Of a stretch of 64,000 nt of DNA, positions 8,290-16,343 are shown in pieces. Made by a program: the position numbers and the translations under genes. This DNA comes from JABFSS01 sp964497975 (GTDB taxonomy: Bacteria; Patescibacteriota; Gracilibacteria; Peribacterales; Peribacteraceae). Position 1 is the first letter of the stretch, and each line of letters opens with the position of its first letter. The notes beneath the pieces were generated by a model. That model was not told where the DNA came from. It did not search any database and was given only the letters and a program-made list of their open reading frames with translations. Where the stretch lies: NCBI GenBank assembly GCA_964497975.1, contig CAZCFO010000001.1, positions 411,225-475,224 of the forward strand, given 5' to 3'.

Positions 8290-9100
8290 GCTTCCGGTCA
8301 GCGTCCATGTTCTCACGTGGAATTCCGCGCAAACGCTGGAACGGTGCCTGGAGAGCGTCCGCGACTGCGCGGAGATCCTGGTGATCGACGGCGGCAGTAC
8401 GGACCGGACGGCGGAGATTGCCGCGCGCTTCGGCGCCAGAATGATCCCGCAGCGCTTTCCGGGAGCGCAGGGGAAACCTCTCGCGGATTTTGCGGCCGCC
8501 CGGAACGCAGGCCTGCAGCATGCGGGACAGCCGTGGATCCTGTGTCTGGACAGCGACGAAGTGCTGTCGGCCGACGGGCTGGAGGAGATCCGCCGCATCG
8601 CCCTGCCGGACGGCCCCCCGGCCGCGTACTGGGTCCCGCGCATCTACCGGCTGGATGACGGAAGGCTGGTGACGCATGCATCCACCTACCCCAACCGCCG
8701 CATCTATTTCTTCCACCGGGACGCGGTCGGGGGATGGGAAAAGCCCGTACATGAGCGCGTGAAGCTGAAGCCCGGAATACCGACGGCCGTCCTGAGGCAC
8801 GGAAGCATCGCCCCGCTCGCGCCGCTCAGCATTTTCACCAGCAAGCTCGCGCAGTACCTGCGGATCGAGGCGGAGCAGTCGCGGGGGAAAGGATGGAGGC
8901 ACTGGCTGCGGCGGCTCGCGCATACCGCGCGCTCGCGGCTGATCGGCATCATCCGGATCGCCTGGATCCGGGCACGGTTCTGGACGGGCACGCCCGGAAT
9001 GGTGCCCTTGCCCTGGAACTACGAAACCGTCCGCTTCTGGTACGCATGGAAGCTCGTGGTGATGACCTGCCCGCTCTTCCAGAACCGGCGGTCAGCGTGA
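8282..9100 (+). CDS. GT2 glycosyltransferase (WaaE/KdtX-like)
   Basis: 272-aa GT-A enzyme. VSVHVLTWNSAQTLERCLES (about residues 6-25) and LVIDGGSTDRTAEIA (about 33-47) form the nucleotide site, LCLDSDEVLSADG (about 87-99) the DxD region, and YPNRRIYFFHRD with VHERVKL the acceptor side. These features match the LPS-core WaaE/KdtX-like group of small soluble GT2 enzymes. The ATG overlaps the gtrA stop by 8 bp and no Shine-Dalgarno is seen. Its stop overlaps the end of the convergent membrane-enzyme gene by 9 bp. Confidence 0.87.
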   Translation: MSKLPVSVHVLTWNSAQTLERCLESVRDCAEILVIDGGSTDRTAEIAARFGARMIPQRFPGAQGKPLADFAAARNAGLQHAGQPWILCLDSDEVLSADGLEEIRRIALPDGPPAAYWVPRIYRLDDGRLVTHASTYPNRRIYFFHRDAVGGWEKPVHERVKLKPGIPTAVLRHGSIAPLAPLSIFTSKLAQYLRIEAEQSRGKGWRHWLRRLAHTARSRLIGIIRIAWIRARFWTGTPGMVPLPWNYETVRFWYAWKLVVMTCPLFQNRRSA

Positions 9101-10729
9101 CGGAAGGCTCCAGAGCGACCATCCGCTCCCGCTGCCGGTTTTTTGAAGCGCGATGTCCAGTCGACCGAGATTCCATTCCGGGTGCCGCTGCTCATCCCAG
9201 AGGATCGCCTGCACGCCGAACCGGGCGAGAGCCGCTGAGGGATCCCGGTCGACGGCCGCGCATGCGGTTTCGACCAGACGGACCTCCTCCGTCCGCACGG
9301 ACGGATCGTCCCGGAATGCCCGTTCCGCTGCCGGATAGATGAGAGGATGGGTCGTCGCGATGGAGCGCTGTCCGGGATCCAGGGGGAGCTGCGTGAGGCA
9401 GTAGCGCCGTGCGAGCTCGTCGTGCGTCATGAGCGCGTTCTGGAGGTAGACCGTGTAGACCACGTCATGCCGCGTGGAGCCCGCGAGGAAGAGCGACGTC
9501 TGGGGATCGCTGAGAATCCGCATCCGCGGCAGCGCGTCGAGGGCCGGAAGCAGCGTCGATAAATGCTGTTCCCCGAACCGGTCCGCGCGGACGCGGTACT
9601 GGCTCATCACATGGCGCCCGTCCCATGCGAGACCGCAGAGATAGACGGCGGCTGCCGCGCCGGCGAGAAGGGCGGGGCGGGAGCGGAGGGTGAGCGCGAA
9701 AAGAAGAACGCCGACCGCGGCGGCGGCGAGGCTGAAGAGGTAATGAGAGACGAAATCGAAGACGACGCCGTGCAACGCCTGCTGGTGGATGACGATGAAT
9801 GCCGTGACGATGGTGATGACGGCATACCGGTGCCTGCGCGCCTGCACGGGCCGCACGATGCCCTCAGCCAGGACGCCCGCGACCATTGCCGCGAAGAGGG
9901 CGCTGTAAACCCAGGACTCGGGCATATGCGAAAACCGCATGCCGCTGCGGAATTGCGCAAATGCATACAGCGGATGCTGCAGCACCCGAGACAGCTCCGG
10001 GAGCGCCGGCAGCGTCGCCAGGAGCGCGGTGACGCCGAATGCCAGGAGCGCCAGCACGCGGTGGCGCGCGCCCGGGGTCCGGCGGCGCAGCCACGCCGCT
10101 CCTTCGAGCAGGAAGAGAATCCCGAACCACGCCCATCCGAACGTCCATCCCCAGAAGTACGCCCCCGTGAGCAGACCGAGCGCCATGCCTCCCAGCAGGC
10201 CGAAGATGAACCGGCGCTCGAGGCCAGCGATGATGCCCGTCAGCGCGAGGAGGAGAAGCAGAAAGCTGTCGCGCTGCTGCACCGGCCGGTTGAGCGAATA
10301 CATCTCGATGAGAACGAAGAGCAGCGCACCCGCGTATGCGAAGCGCCGCGGGAATCCGCAGAGAAGAAAAAAGACTGTTAAAAGGAGAAAGACGAGAGGA
10401 GGCGTCACGGAGTCCATCGCCTGCTGCACCGCTGGGGCATGCCAGCCGGACCAACGGAAGACGGTTCCCTCCAGTTGCTCCAGAAAAGCGGGATTGGCAC
10501 TGACGATGCGCGAGTCTCCGACAATGGCCTCCGCGGACTGCTCCGGGCGGCCCGCGAGCGCCTCCTCCACGCGCGCAAGATAGAGGTGCTCATCGGAATT
10601 GAGGTGCACGGGAATCCCCTGCGAACGCGGGTCGGACCGGTGCAGCCATTGGGGGATCTGCATGACGACGGCGATCGCGAGCATCGTCAGCAGCAGCGCG
10701 GATCGCCAGGAACGGGATGAAGCACGCAT
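9092..10729 (-). CDS. large polytopic membrane protein, GT39-like
   Basis: 545-aa membrane protein with an N-terminal span (ALLLTMLAIAVVM), then a periplasm-type loop containing HLNSDEHLYLARVEEAL (paired acidic residues as in GT-C enzymes) and about ten more helices. The C-terminal 130 residues are soluble (RVRADRFGEQHLSTLL ... GSGWSLWSLPSR). I chose ATG 10729 (TAGCGT ends 7 nt upstream) over GTG 10738. Divergent from the methyltransferase gene across 46 bp. Probably a membrane glycosyltransferase; the alternative is a polymerase or ligase of the same fold class. Confidence 0.65.
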   Translation of the reverse strand: MRASSRSWRSALLLTMLAIAVVMQIPQWLHRSDPRSQGIPVHLNSDEHLYLARVEEALAGRPEQSAEAIVGDSRIVSANPAFLEQLEGTVFRWSGWHAPAVQQAMDSVTPPLVFLLLTVFFLLCGFPRRFAYAGALLFVLIEMYSLNRPVQQRDSFLLLLLALTGIIAGLERRFIFGLLGGMALGLLTGAYFWGWTFGWAWFGILFLLEGAAWLRRRTPGARHRVLALLAFGVTALLATLPALPELSRVLQHPLYAFAQFRSGMRFSHMPESWVYSALFAAMVAGVLAEGIVRPVQARRHRYAVITIVTAFIVIHQQALHGVVFDFVSHYLFSLAAAAVGVLLFALTLRSRPALLAGAAAAVYLCGLAWDGRHVMSQYRVRADRFGEQHLSTLLPALDALPRMRILSDPQTSLFLAGSTRHDVVYTVYLQNALMTHDELARRYCLTQLPLDPGQRSIATTHPLIYPAAERAFRDDPSVRTEEVRLVETACAAVDRDPSAALARFGVQAILWDEQRHPEWNLGRLDIALQKTGSGSGWSLWSLPSR

Positions 10730-10736
10730 GGAGGCC

Positions 10737-10742
10737 ACGCTA
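10737..10742 (-). promoter_or_regulatory. TAGCGT -10-like element
   Basis: TAGCGT on the minus strand ends 7 nt before ATG 10729. It is weaker than most boxes in this window (G at position 5). Confidence 0.35.
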
Positions 10743-10763
10743 CACGGGGAAGAGGCCCTCCGC

Positions 10764-10769
10764 TACACT
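10764..10769 (+). promoter_or_regulatory. TACACT -10 element, leaderless
   Basis: TACACT, then 6 nt, then ATG 10776 of the methyltransferase. It faces away from the minus-strand element at 10737-10742. Confidence 0.65.
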
Positions 10770-10775
10770 CCACGC

Positions 10776-11381
10776 ATGGCTCAGGGCTCAGCCACACGGG
10801 GGCACGGCGTTCTGGAAGGCTTCCTCGCCCGCAGGCGCATCGCCAGGGCCAACAAACTCTCCGCGGGCCACCGCGGCGGGCGGATTCTGGATATCGGATG
10901 CGGGTCGTATCCCCTGTTTTTGGAGCAGGCGGCATTCCGGGAAAAAATCGGCATCGACCAGCTGGTGACGCCGGACCAGCGCGTGGCATGGGCGTCCCGT
11001 GGCGTGACGCTCATCACGAGAGACCTGGATCATGAGCCCACGATCACCATGAATGACGCATCCGTGGACGTGGTGACGATGCTCGCCGTGCTCGAGCACA
11101 TCGAGCCCGGCGCGCTGCCCCTGGTCCTCCGGGAAATCCGCCGCGTATTGAAGCCCGGCGGCATCTTGGTCCTCACGACTCCGGCCCGCTGGACGGAACC
11201 GATTCTGGCAGCGCTCAGCGCCCTGCGCCTCCTGAGCCATGATGAAATCGACGAGCATGAGGAGACGCACACGCGGCAAAGCATCGCGAGGATCCTCGCT
11301 ACGGCGGGGTTCGACGAAGGGAGAATCGAATGCGGATCCTTTGAACTGGGGATGAACCTGTGGGCAAGGGCGATGAAGTGA
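10776..11381 (+). CDS. class I SAM-dependent methyltransferase
   Basis: 201-aa Rossmann methyltransferase. RILDIGCGSYPLFLEQ (about residues 32-47) is motif I, and the acidic end of the second strand is in KIGIDQLVTPD. SVDVVTMLAVLEHIEPG (about 91-107) is the motif II/post-I region typical of Methyltransf_11, and LKPGGILVLTTPA follows. Start set by TACACT 6 nt upstream; longer upstream frames are in the divergent promoter region. Its stop is 2 bp from the end of the convergent GT4 gene. The substrate is unknown; a sugar or lipid carrier is likely given its neighbours. Confidence 0.85.
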   Translation: MAQGSATRGHGVLEGFLARRRIARANKLSAGHRGGRILDIGCGSYPLFLEQAAFREKIGIDQLVTPDQRVAWASRGVTLITRDLDHEPTITMNDASVDVVTMLAVLEHIEPGALPLVLREIRRVLKPGGILVLTTPARWTEPILAALSALRLLSHDEIDEHEETHTRQSIARILATAGFDEGRIECGSFELGMNLWARAMK

Positions 11382-11382
11382 A

Positions 11383-12468
11383 TCAGAGACGCGCGACAAG
11401 CCACTGCGCCAGCCCCCCGGTGATTTGCTGGGGCATGAATCGGCGCCGGGAGAGCGCCAGTCCCCCCTCCGCAATGCGCTGGCGCAGATCGCGATCGCTT
11501 TTGAGCTGCAGGATGGCGTCGGCCAGCGCCGCGGGATCCCCGGCGGGGATGAGGAAAGCATCCTCGCGGTCGCGGAAGACGCGTTCCGCGGCCGCTGTGC
11601 GCGCCGTGATGAGAGGCTTGCCGCACGAAATCACCTCATAGGCCTTGTTGGGAATCACCCGCCCCGCCTTTGGCGTCGTGCCGAAGATGCCCAGGCAGAT
11701 ATCCGCGGCCTGAATGAATGGAGGAAGCTGCTGGATGGGGACGGAAGGAGAGAACGAGACGTTCTGCAGATTCCATTTCGCCGCATATGCAATCATTTTG
11801 CCATACAACTGTCCCCGCCCGACGAGAGTGAAGCTGACATTCTCCTTCTGCTCCTGCAATCTGCGGGCCGCCGCGAGAATGACGTCGATGCCCTGCAGAG
11901 GGATGTACGTGCCGTGGAATTCGACGCAGAACGGCCCCCGCGGTCCGGCCGATGGCGACGCCGGAGCCGGAAGAAAGAGGTCCGAGCGGCACCCCACCGG
12001 AAGAACGAGGATTTTTTCGGGCCGGACGCCGTACCGGACGGTGAAATACCGCTTGTGCTCCTCGGTATCGAGAAGGATGACGTCCGCGAGCGCGCACGAG
12101 ATCCAGTCGGCCATCCAGAGAATCCATGCGCGGGGCGACCAGCGGGAAACGCGCGCGCGGTCCGAGACCTCCGTGTCGTGGAGCGAAATGAACGCATCGA
12201 ACACCACCGGGATTCCGGCGCGCTTGCCCAGCCACCAGGCCAGCGGCATCAGGTAGTGCCCCAGGAAGACGACGTAGATCGCCGCCGCATTCTGGGAAGC
12301 GTCCTTCCAGCGGCGCAGGAGATCACGATACTTTCCCAGCAACCCCGGCGCTTCCGTCCGGCAGAGCCGGATGTGGTAACCGGCCTCCGCAAGGCCCGTG
12401 CGGATCACCCACGAGCGGGCGCCGTCGAGATCGAAATGGCCGAAGGCGATGATGGTCCTCGGGGGCAT
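11383..12468 (-). CDS. GT4-family glycosyltransferase
   Basis: 361-aa GT-B protein. The N-terminal domain starts RTIIAFGHFDLDGARSWVIR and has hydrophobic patches (YVVFLGHYLMPLAWWLG) suggesting membrane association. The C-terminal domain has CVEFHGTYIPLQGIDVILAAARRL (donor-side glycine loop) and NKAYEVISCGKPLITA, the E-x7-E region. TATTAT lies 12 nt before the ATG in the left arm of a palindromic spacer shared with the divergent GT8-like gene. Convergent with the methyltransferase. Confidence 0.82.
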   Translation of the reverse strand: MPPRTIIAFGHFDLDGARSWVIRTGLAEAGYHIRLCRTEAPGLLGKYRDLLRRWKDASQNAAAIYVVFLGHYLMPLAWWLGKRAGIPVVFDAFISLHDTEVSDRARVSRWSPRAWILWMADWISCALADVILLDTEEHKRYFTVRYGVRPEKILVLPVGCRSDLFLPAPASPSAGPRGPFCVEFHGTYIPLQGIDVILAAARRLQEQKENVSFTLVGRGQLYGKMIAYAAKWNLQNVSFSPSVPIQQLPPFIQAADICLGIFGTTPKAGRVIPNKAYEVISCGKPLITARTAAAERVFRDREDAFLIPAGDPAALADAILQLKSDRDLRQRIAEGGLALSRRRFMPQQITGGLAQWLVARL

Positions 12469-12476
12469 GGGATTGA

Positions 12477-12543
12477 TGGAATAATAGAGTATTAGAGTAA
12501 TAGGGTCCTGTTATTCCGTTACTCTGGTATTCCGATACTCTAT
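12477..12543. repeat. GGAATA/AGAGTA-word palindromic spacer between divergent genes
   Basis: The spacer is an imperfect inverted repeat built from short words (GGAATA, TAGAGTATT on the left; ATTCCG, TACTCT on the right). Each arm supplies a TANNNT box to the gene it faces: TATTAT toward the GT4 gene and TACTCT toward the GT8-like gene. Confidence 0.6.
12536..12541 (+). promoter_or_regulatory. TACTCT -10 element that fixes a GTG start
   Basis: TACTCT, then exactly 6 nt, then GTG 12548. No ATG lies in a suitable place, so the spacing supports GTG as the true start. Confidence 0.65.
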
Positions 12544-12547
12544 CCGT

Positions 12548-13330
12548 GTGAGTTTCCTCAACTTCCGCATTCGCACGCCGAATTCCTCCGCCCGCCGCCT
12601 GTGCGCGGTGACGGTCCTCAGCGACGCCTTCGTGGAGTACTTCCTGGTGTTCCTGTTTTCGATCCGGAAGCACAATCCGTGGTTCGATCACGACTTTTTG
12701 ATCATCCACAGCAAGACATCGTCGCCGCTGTCGGAGGAGAACCGCCGGCGCATCTCGGAATTTTACCCCAAGGCACGGTTTCTGTTCGTGGACGAGGCAG
12801 GATACGCGCGATTCACACCCGATCCCCGTTTTTTCGCGGCGCTCCTGAAAATCGAGGCGTTCCGGATTCCGGGCTACGACACCGTGATCTTCCTGGACAG
12901 CGACATGCTCTGCCTCGGCGACATCTCGCATCTCTTTTCGCTCGACGTTCCCTTCGCGGCCTGTCCGCCGGGGAAAGACGCCGCCAAGAAGGAGCGCGTC
13001 GCCAACACGTACCGGCTGGGCCAGAACTTCAACAGCGGCGTGATGGTGATCGGGAAGAAGTATCTCAGCAAACGCGTGCACGACAAAATCCTCCGCGCGC
13101 GCGGCGGCCCCCACGCGGACCAGGAAATTTTGAATCCCTTCTTCCGCTTCCGGCGGATCTACTGCCTGGACCACCATTACAATTACAACGCTGCCTTTTT
13201 TTGGAACGGCGACGGGAAGGATGATCCGGACGTGCGGATTTTACACTTTGCGGGAGAGAAGCCGCTGGAGAGGCCCGGCATGCCCCGGATGAAAATCTGG
13301 TTTGAGTACAAGCGGGAATCGGGATTTTGA
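12548..13330 (+). CDS. GT8-like (glycogenin-type) glycosyltransferase
   Basis: 260-aa GT-A enzyme with GTG start. CAVTVLSDAFVEYFLVFLFSI (about residues 19-39) is the GT8-type entry strand, VIFLDSDMLCLGDISHLF (about 114-131) holds the DxD metal site, FNSGVMVIGKKYL (about 159-171) is the conserved N-x-G segment, and ILHFAGEKPLERPG (about 234-247) has the His/Lys that contact the diphosphate. The length fits GT8. It is a retaining transferase by family; donor and acceptor are unknown. It is divergent from the GT4 gene across a palindromic spacer. Confidence 0.8.
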   Translation: MSFLNFRIRTPNSSARRLCAVTVLSDAFVEYFLVFLFSIRKHNPWFDHDFLIIHSKTSSPLSEENRRRISEFYPKARFLFVDEAGYARFTPDPRFFAALLKIEAFRIPGYDTVIFLDSDMLCLGDISHLFSLDVPFAACPPGKDAAKKERVANTYRLGQNFNSGVMVIGKKYLSKRVHDKILRARGGPHADQEILNPFFRFRRIYCLDHHYNYNAAFFWNGDGKDDPDVRILHFAGEKPLERPGMPRMKIWFEYKRESGF

Positions 13331-13348
13331 CAAATATCAAAAATTACG

Positions 13349-13354
13349 TAGTGT
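13349..13354 (+). promoter_or_regulatory. TAGTGT -10 element, leaderless
   Basis: TAGTGT, then 6 nt, then ATG 13361. A TATCTA hexamer overlaps the spacer and could compete. Confidence 0.5.
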
Positions 13355-13360
13355 ATCTAT

Positions 13361-14047
13361 ATGAACGACTTTGAGGTGCGCGGCCGCGTGGTCGCTCTCA
13401 ATGACGACACCGGCGATGCTGACCGTGCGGCAGAGGCACCGACTTCCCTGCGAGTGACCTTCGACGGCATCGGCACGGGACGACATACGCATCCGACGCG
13501 CGCCGCGGATGCCGATGATCGTCGCGCTCTTCAGCTGAAGCCGGGAACGATCATTCGGAACCAACGACGGGTGTCCGTCATCACGTCCGATTCGCGCAGG
13601 GCAATCGGAAAAGAGCTGGCCATCCCTCTCACTGCTGCAGATCTGCGCATCAATATCGAGATTGAATTGGATGAATTTATCGAGGCACTTCCCGATGTGC
13701 CGGGTATTTCCCACATTCCGCCCGGGAGCCTTCTTCGATTCCTGAAGAGCGGCGTCATTCTGCAATCCCAGGTGCCGATGTATCCGTGCGGTGATACCGG
13801 TGGCAGGATCGCAGAAAAATACGCGGATATACAAAAATTGAAGCCTGCAGACTTCAACAATGCCTCTTACCTGCAGCTGCCGGAGGCCGGCGCCTGCGTC
13901 CTTTACTCGCAACGTGGCCTTGCCTTTGACGTGCTGTCCCTCGGAGGCGATGAAACGGTGAGTGAGCGCATTATTTCTCTTGGAGAGGAAATCTCCTTGC
14001 AGCCTCCTCCGGATTACCGGATTCACACAAAAAAGAAGGTCAAGTGA
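13361..14047 (+). CDS. hypothetical protein, possibly MOSC-like
   Basis: 228-aa soluble protein with no membrane span. The central part (RRVSVITSDSRRA, LTAADLRINIEI, IPPGSLLRFLKSGVILQSQVPMYPC) resembles the order of strands in MOSC domains (L-x-x-x-D-L-R-x-N-I, then a G-x-x-L-R-x-x-x-G strand and a Pro-Cys), with the candidate ligand Cys near residue 146. MOSC domains are tied to molybdenum-cofactor sulfur chemistry, which is otherwise absent here, so this is a weak fold suggestion. It lies alone between two glycan genes with its own promoter. The gene is well supported; its function is not. Confidence 0.6.
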   Translation: MNDFEVRGRVVALNDDTGDADRAAEAPTSLRVTFDGIGTGRHTHPTRAADADDRRALQLKPGTIIRNQRRVSVITSDSRRAIGKELAIPLTAADLRINIEIELDEFIEALPDVPGISHIPPGSLLRFLKSGVILQSQVPMYPCGDTGGRIAEKYADIQKLKPADFNNASYLQLPEAGACVLYSQRGLAFDVLSLGGDETVSERIISLGEEISLQPPPDYRIHTKKKVK

Positions 14048-14050
14048 TGC

Positions 14051-14056
14051 TAGTAT
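14051..14056 (+). promoter_or_regulatory. TAGTAT -10 element
   Basis: TAGTAT preceded by TGC (extended -10 look), then 7 nt to ATG 14064. Confidence 0.6.
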
Positions 14057-14063
14057 TGCCCCC

Positions 14064-15266
14064 ATGCAATCGAAGCAGCGCGCACTGTGGATCGCCTGGT
14101 CGTACATCGGATTATTGATGATCCTCTCGGGCGCGACGTTCGCCATGGCGACGCCCGGCCCGAATGACGATCACTACCTGTATCAGAAGTTCATCGAATC
14201 CCTCGCCGCAGGCCGCTTTGACCTGACGATTGCCGGCTTTCACGGCACCGACATGTTCGGGCTGCTCGTCTTCGTGATGACCCGCTCCCCGCTTTCGCAG
14301 ATCTACGGCCTGATGCTGCCGGCCATCGCTCTCCCCGCCCTGGGGTTCCTGACGGGACGACGGCTGTTCCGCGATCTGTGGTCCGGAATCGTGCTTGCGA
14401 CGATTCTCGCGATGATGCCCTTCATCTCGTTCGTGAGCCTGCGCGGGTGGACGGGGCCCGGCTACTGGTTCTGGATGCTCCTGACGATCCTCCTGGCCGC
14501 GCGGCGGTCGCCGTGGGCGGGTCTGCCGTGGGCGTTTGCCATGCTGACCAAACCGTTTGCCGCCATTCTCTTCCCGGTGCTTCTCGTGCTCTACGGACTG
14601 ACGGGGAAGAAGAACCTGAGGAGTACGCAGGCGTCGGTCCGGAACCTGGTGCTGACGCTGGTGTCGGCGGGAGCACTCGTCATCGCCTACTTCGCGGTCG
14701 AATACCTCCAGATGGGGCGCATCGTCATCGGCGCGCACGAGGATCTCTCGCCCGGCGGCGCGATCCAGGGCCCGGTGAAGATCGCGATGAACCTCGCGCA
14801 TTCGCTTCAGATTCTTTTCTCGGTCCATAACTATTACTTCCCCACGCCGGCGCTGACGGGGCCTGGAAATCTCATGCACACCTCGCCCGTGCTTGTCTTC
14901 CTGGGACTCTTCGGCATCTTCGCCTGGAAGCAGTACTGGCCCAGCGGCTGGATGCCGACGGCGCTCTTCGCGGGCGCGGCCGCCGGCATCGCGATGAACG
15001 CGCTGCTCGATCATATGGATCACTTCTACATGGAAGCCAGCGTCCTTCTGCTGCTGCTCGCGGCGCTGCCGGTGCTCAAAAAACACCAGCTCTGGATTCC
15101 CATCGCTCTCGCCACGCTCCACTTCCAGTGGCTCTATTTCTACCTGCAATTCAGGACGGGCTTCGGGCTGGGACGCGAATTCTTCCTGATCCCCCTGGCT
15201 ATCGATCTCTGTTTTGCGCTGTGGCTCCTGGCACGCATCCATATACAAAAACGGCAAAGGATGTGA
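14064..15266 (+). CDS. polytopic membrane protein, GT39-like
   Basis: 400-aa membrane protein with about ten hydrophobic segments. After the first span comes TPGPNDDHYLYQKFIESLAAG with the paired Asp residues expected of GT-C enzymes, then LRGWTGPGYWFWMLLTILLAARR and an MLTKPFAAILFPV segment similar to the T-K motif shared by GT39-like proteins here. Start at 14064 is chosen by the TAGTAT box; a longer frame to 13962 would overlap the previous gene. Likely a polyprenyl-phosphate-sugar glycosyltransferase; substrate unknown. Confidence 0.7.
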   Translation: MQSKQRALWIAWSYIGLLMILSGATFAMATPGPNDDHYLYQKFIESLAAGRFDLTIAGFHGTDMFGLLVFVMTRSPLSQIYGLMLPAIALPALGFLTGRRLFRDLWSGIVLATILAMMPFISFVSLRGWTGPGYWFWMLLTILLAARRSPWAGLPWAFAMLTKPFAAILFPVLLVLYGLTGKKNLRSTQASVRNLVLTLVSAGALVIAYFAVEYLQMGRIVIGAHEDLSPGGAIQGPVKIAMNLAHSLQILFSVHNYYFPTPALTGPGNLMHTSPVLVFLGLFGIFAWKQYWPSGWMPTALFAGAAAGIAMNALLDHMDHFYMEASVLLLLLAALPVLKKHQLWIPIALATLHFQWLYFYLQFRTGFGLGREFFLIPLAIDLCFALWLLARIHIQKRQRM

Positions 15267-15302
15267 ATTTTGGCTTCCATTCCCATTATTCCGAGATTGC
15301 AG

Positions 15303-15308
15303 TATTCT
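15303..15308 (+). promoter_or_regulatory. TATTCT -10 element for a GTG-started gene
   Basis: TATTCT ends 9 nt before GTG 15318, slightly wider than the usual 6-8 nt. Confidence 0.45.
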
Positions 15309-15317
15309 GCTTTCCCC

Positions 15318-16343
15318 GTGCCCGCCCCACATGAACTCCTCCCCCGGCTCTTCCGCACATTCAGCCTGAAGGCGGCGCGCCGCACGCTGCTGCCGACCAT
15401 CGGGTACTACCTGAAGCGCGATCACCTGCCCGCGGGCGACAAGCCGGCGCTCTTCACGATGAACATCCTGCCGCCGATGATGACCGTCTGGTACCACTGC
15501 ATGCGGAAGCACCTGGGCGACCGCGTGGACACGGTGATTTTCGACTGCTCGGGCGAGCTCGATCCGAAGGAATTCCCCGGGGCGCGCGTCCAGAAGTTCC
15601 TGAATTTCTACGCCGCCACCAAGAGCGACGAATTCCTGCGCAGCATCGCCCGGCACCGGCGCATCGGCTGGCTCTGCGACGACGATATTTTCTTCATCAA
15701 CGGCGGCGCCGTGGATCTGGTCGAGCGCGAGCTCGCCGTTCCCGATACCGCGAGCGTGAGCTTCCGCCCGCGCACGTGGTGGCACATGGACATCGGCGGA
15801 AAGCACCACTGGCCGAGCGCCAGCTACTGCATCGCGTACAACCGGGACATTCTCATCGGCAAGGAGCGTCTTTCGATGGCCGTGGCGCCGGGCAATCCGC
15901 ATCCGTCGGACATCGGCAAGCCTCCGCGGCGCTACGATACCGCCGACAAGGCCAATGAGATCCTGCTCCAGAAAGGCTACCGCTGCATGATCGTGCCCAA
16001 GGAGGAGGAAACGAAATACATCACCGGCTGGGGCGGCATGAGCGGCGCGGTGATGCTGCTGCGGCACTTCCGGCGCGTGGAGGAGACGGTGAAGTTCTTC
16101 ATGGATCCGACGCCCGAGCAGTGGAAGGGCAACGTCCTGTACGGGACGTTCTCCGCGATGCTCGCGATCTCCACGATCCAGGACTGTTACCGGAAGCTGA
16201 AGGGGAAACCGTATCCGATGCCTTCGCTCCCCGCTCCGGAGGAGCTGGAAGTCATCCGCCGCGCGCGCGAACCGCACCTCCGCGAGGGGCTGTCATTCGC
16301 GTGGATCGACGAGGCGAGCGAGCGGCTGAAGAAGGCGCTGTGA
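15318..16343 (+). CDS. uncharacterised protein, possible GT-A-type glycosyltransferase
   Basis: 341-aa soluble protein, GTG start judged from the TATTCT box (an in-frame TTG at 15270 lies upstream of the box). I do not recognise a named family. RIGWLCDDDIFFINGG (about residues 107-122) looks like the acidic metal site of GT-A enzymes, and two strands around VDTVIFDCSGELDP and ASVSFRPRTWWHMD are conserved-looking. A HYP-rich loop (NPHPSDIGKPPRRYD) and a GWGGMSG turn follow. It sits between two GT39-like genes, ending directly against the convergent one. A transferase acting in the same pathway is a reasonable guess. Confidence 0.6.
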   Translation: MPAPHELLPRLFRTFSLKAARRTLLPTIGYYLKRDHLPAGDKPALFTMNILPPMMTVWYHCMRKHLGDRVDTVIFDCSGELDPKEFPGARVQKFLNFYAATKSDEFLRSIARHRRIGWLCDDDIFFINGGAVDLVERELAVPDTASVSFRPRTWWHMDIGGKHHWPSASYCIAYNRDILIGKERLSMAVAPGNPHPSDIGKPPRRYDTADKANEILLQKGYRCMIVPKEEETKYITGWGGMSGAVMLLRHFRRVEETVKFFMDPTPEQWKGNVLYGTFSAMLAISTIQDCYRKLKGKPYPMPSLPAPEELEVIRRAREPHLREGLSFAWIDEASERLKKAL

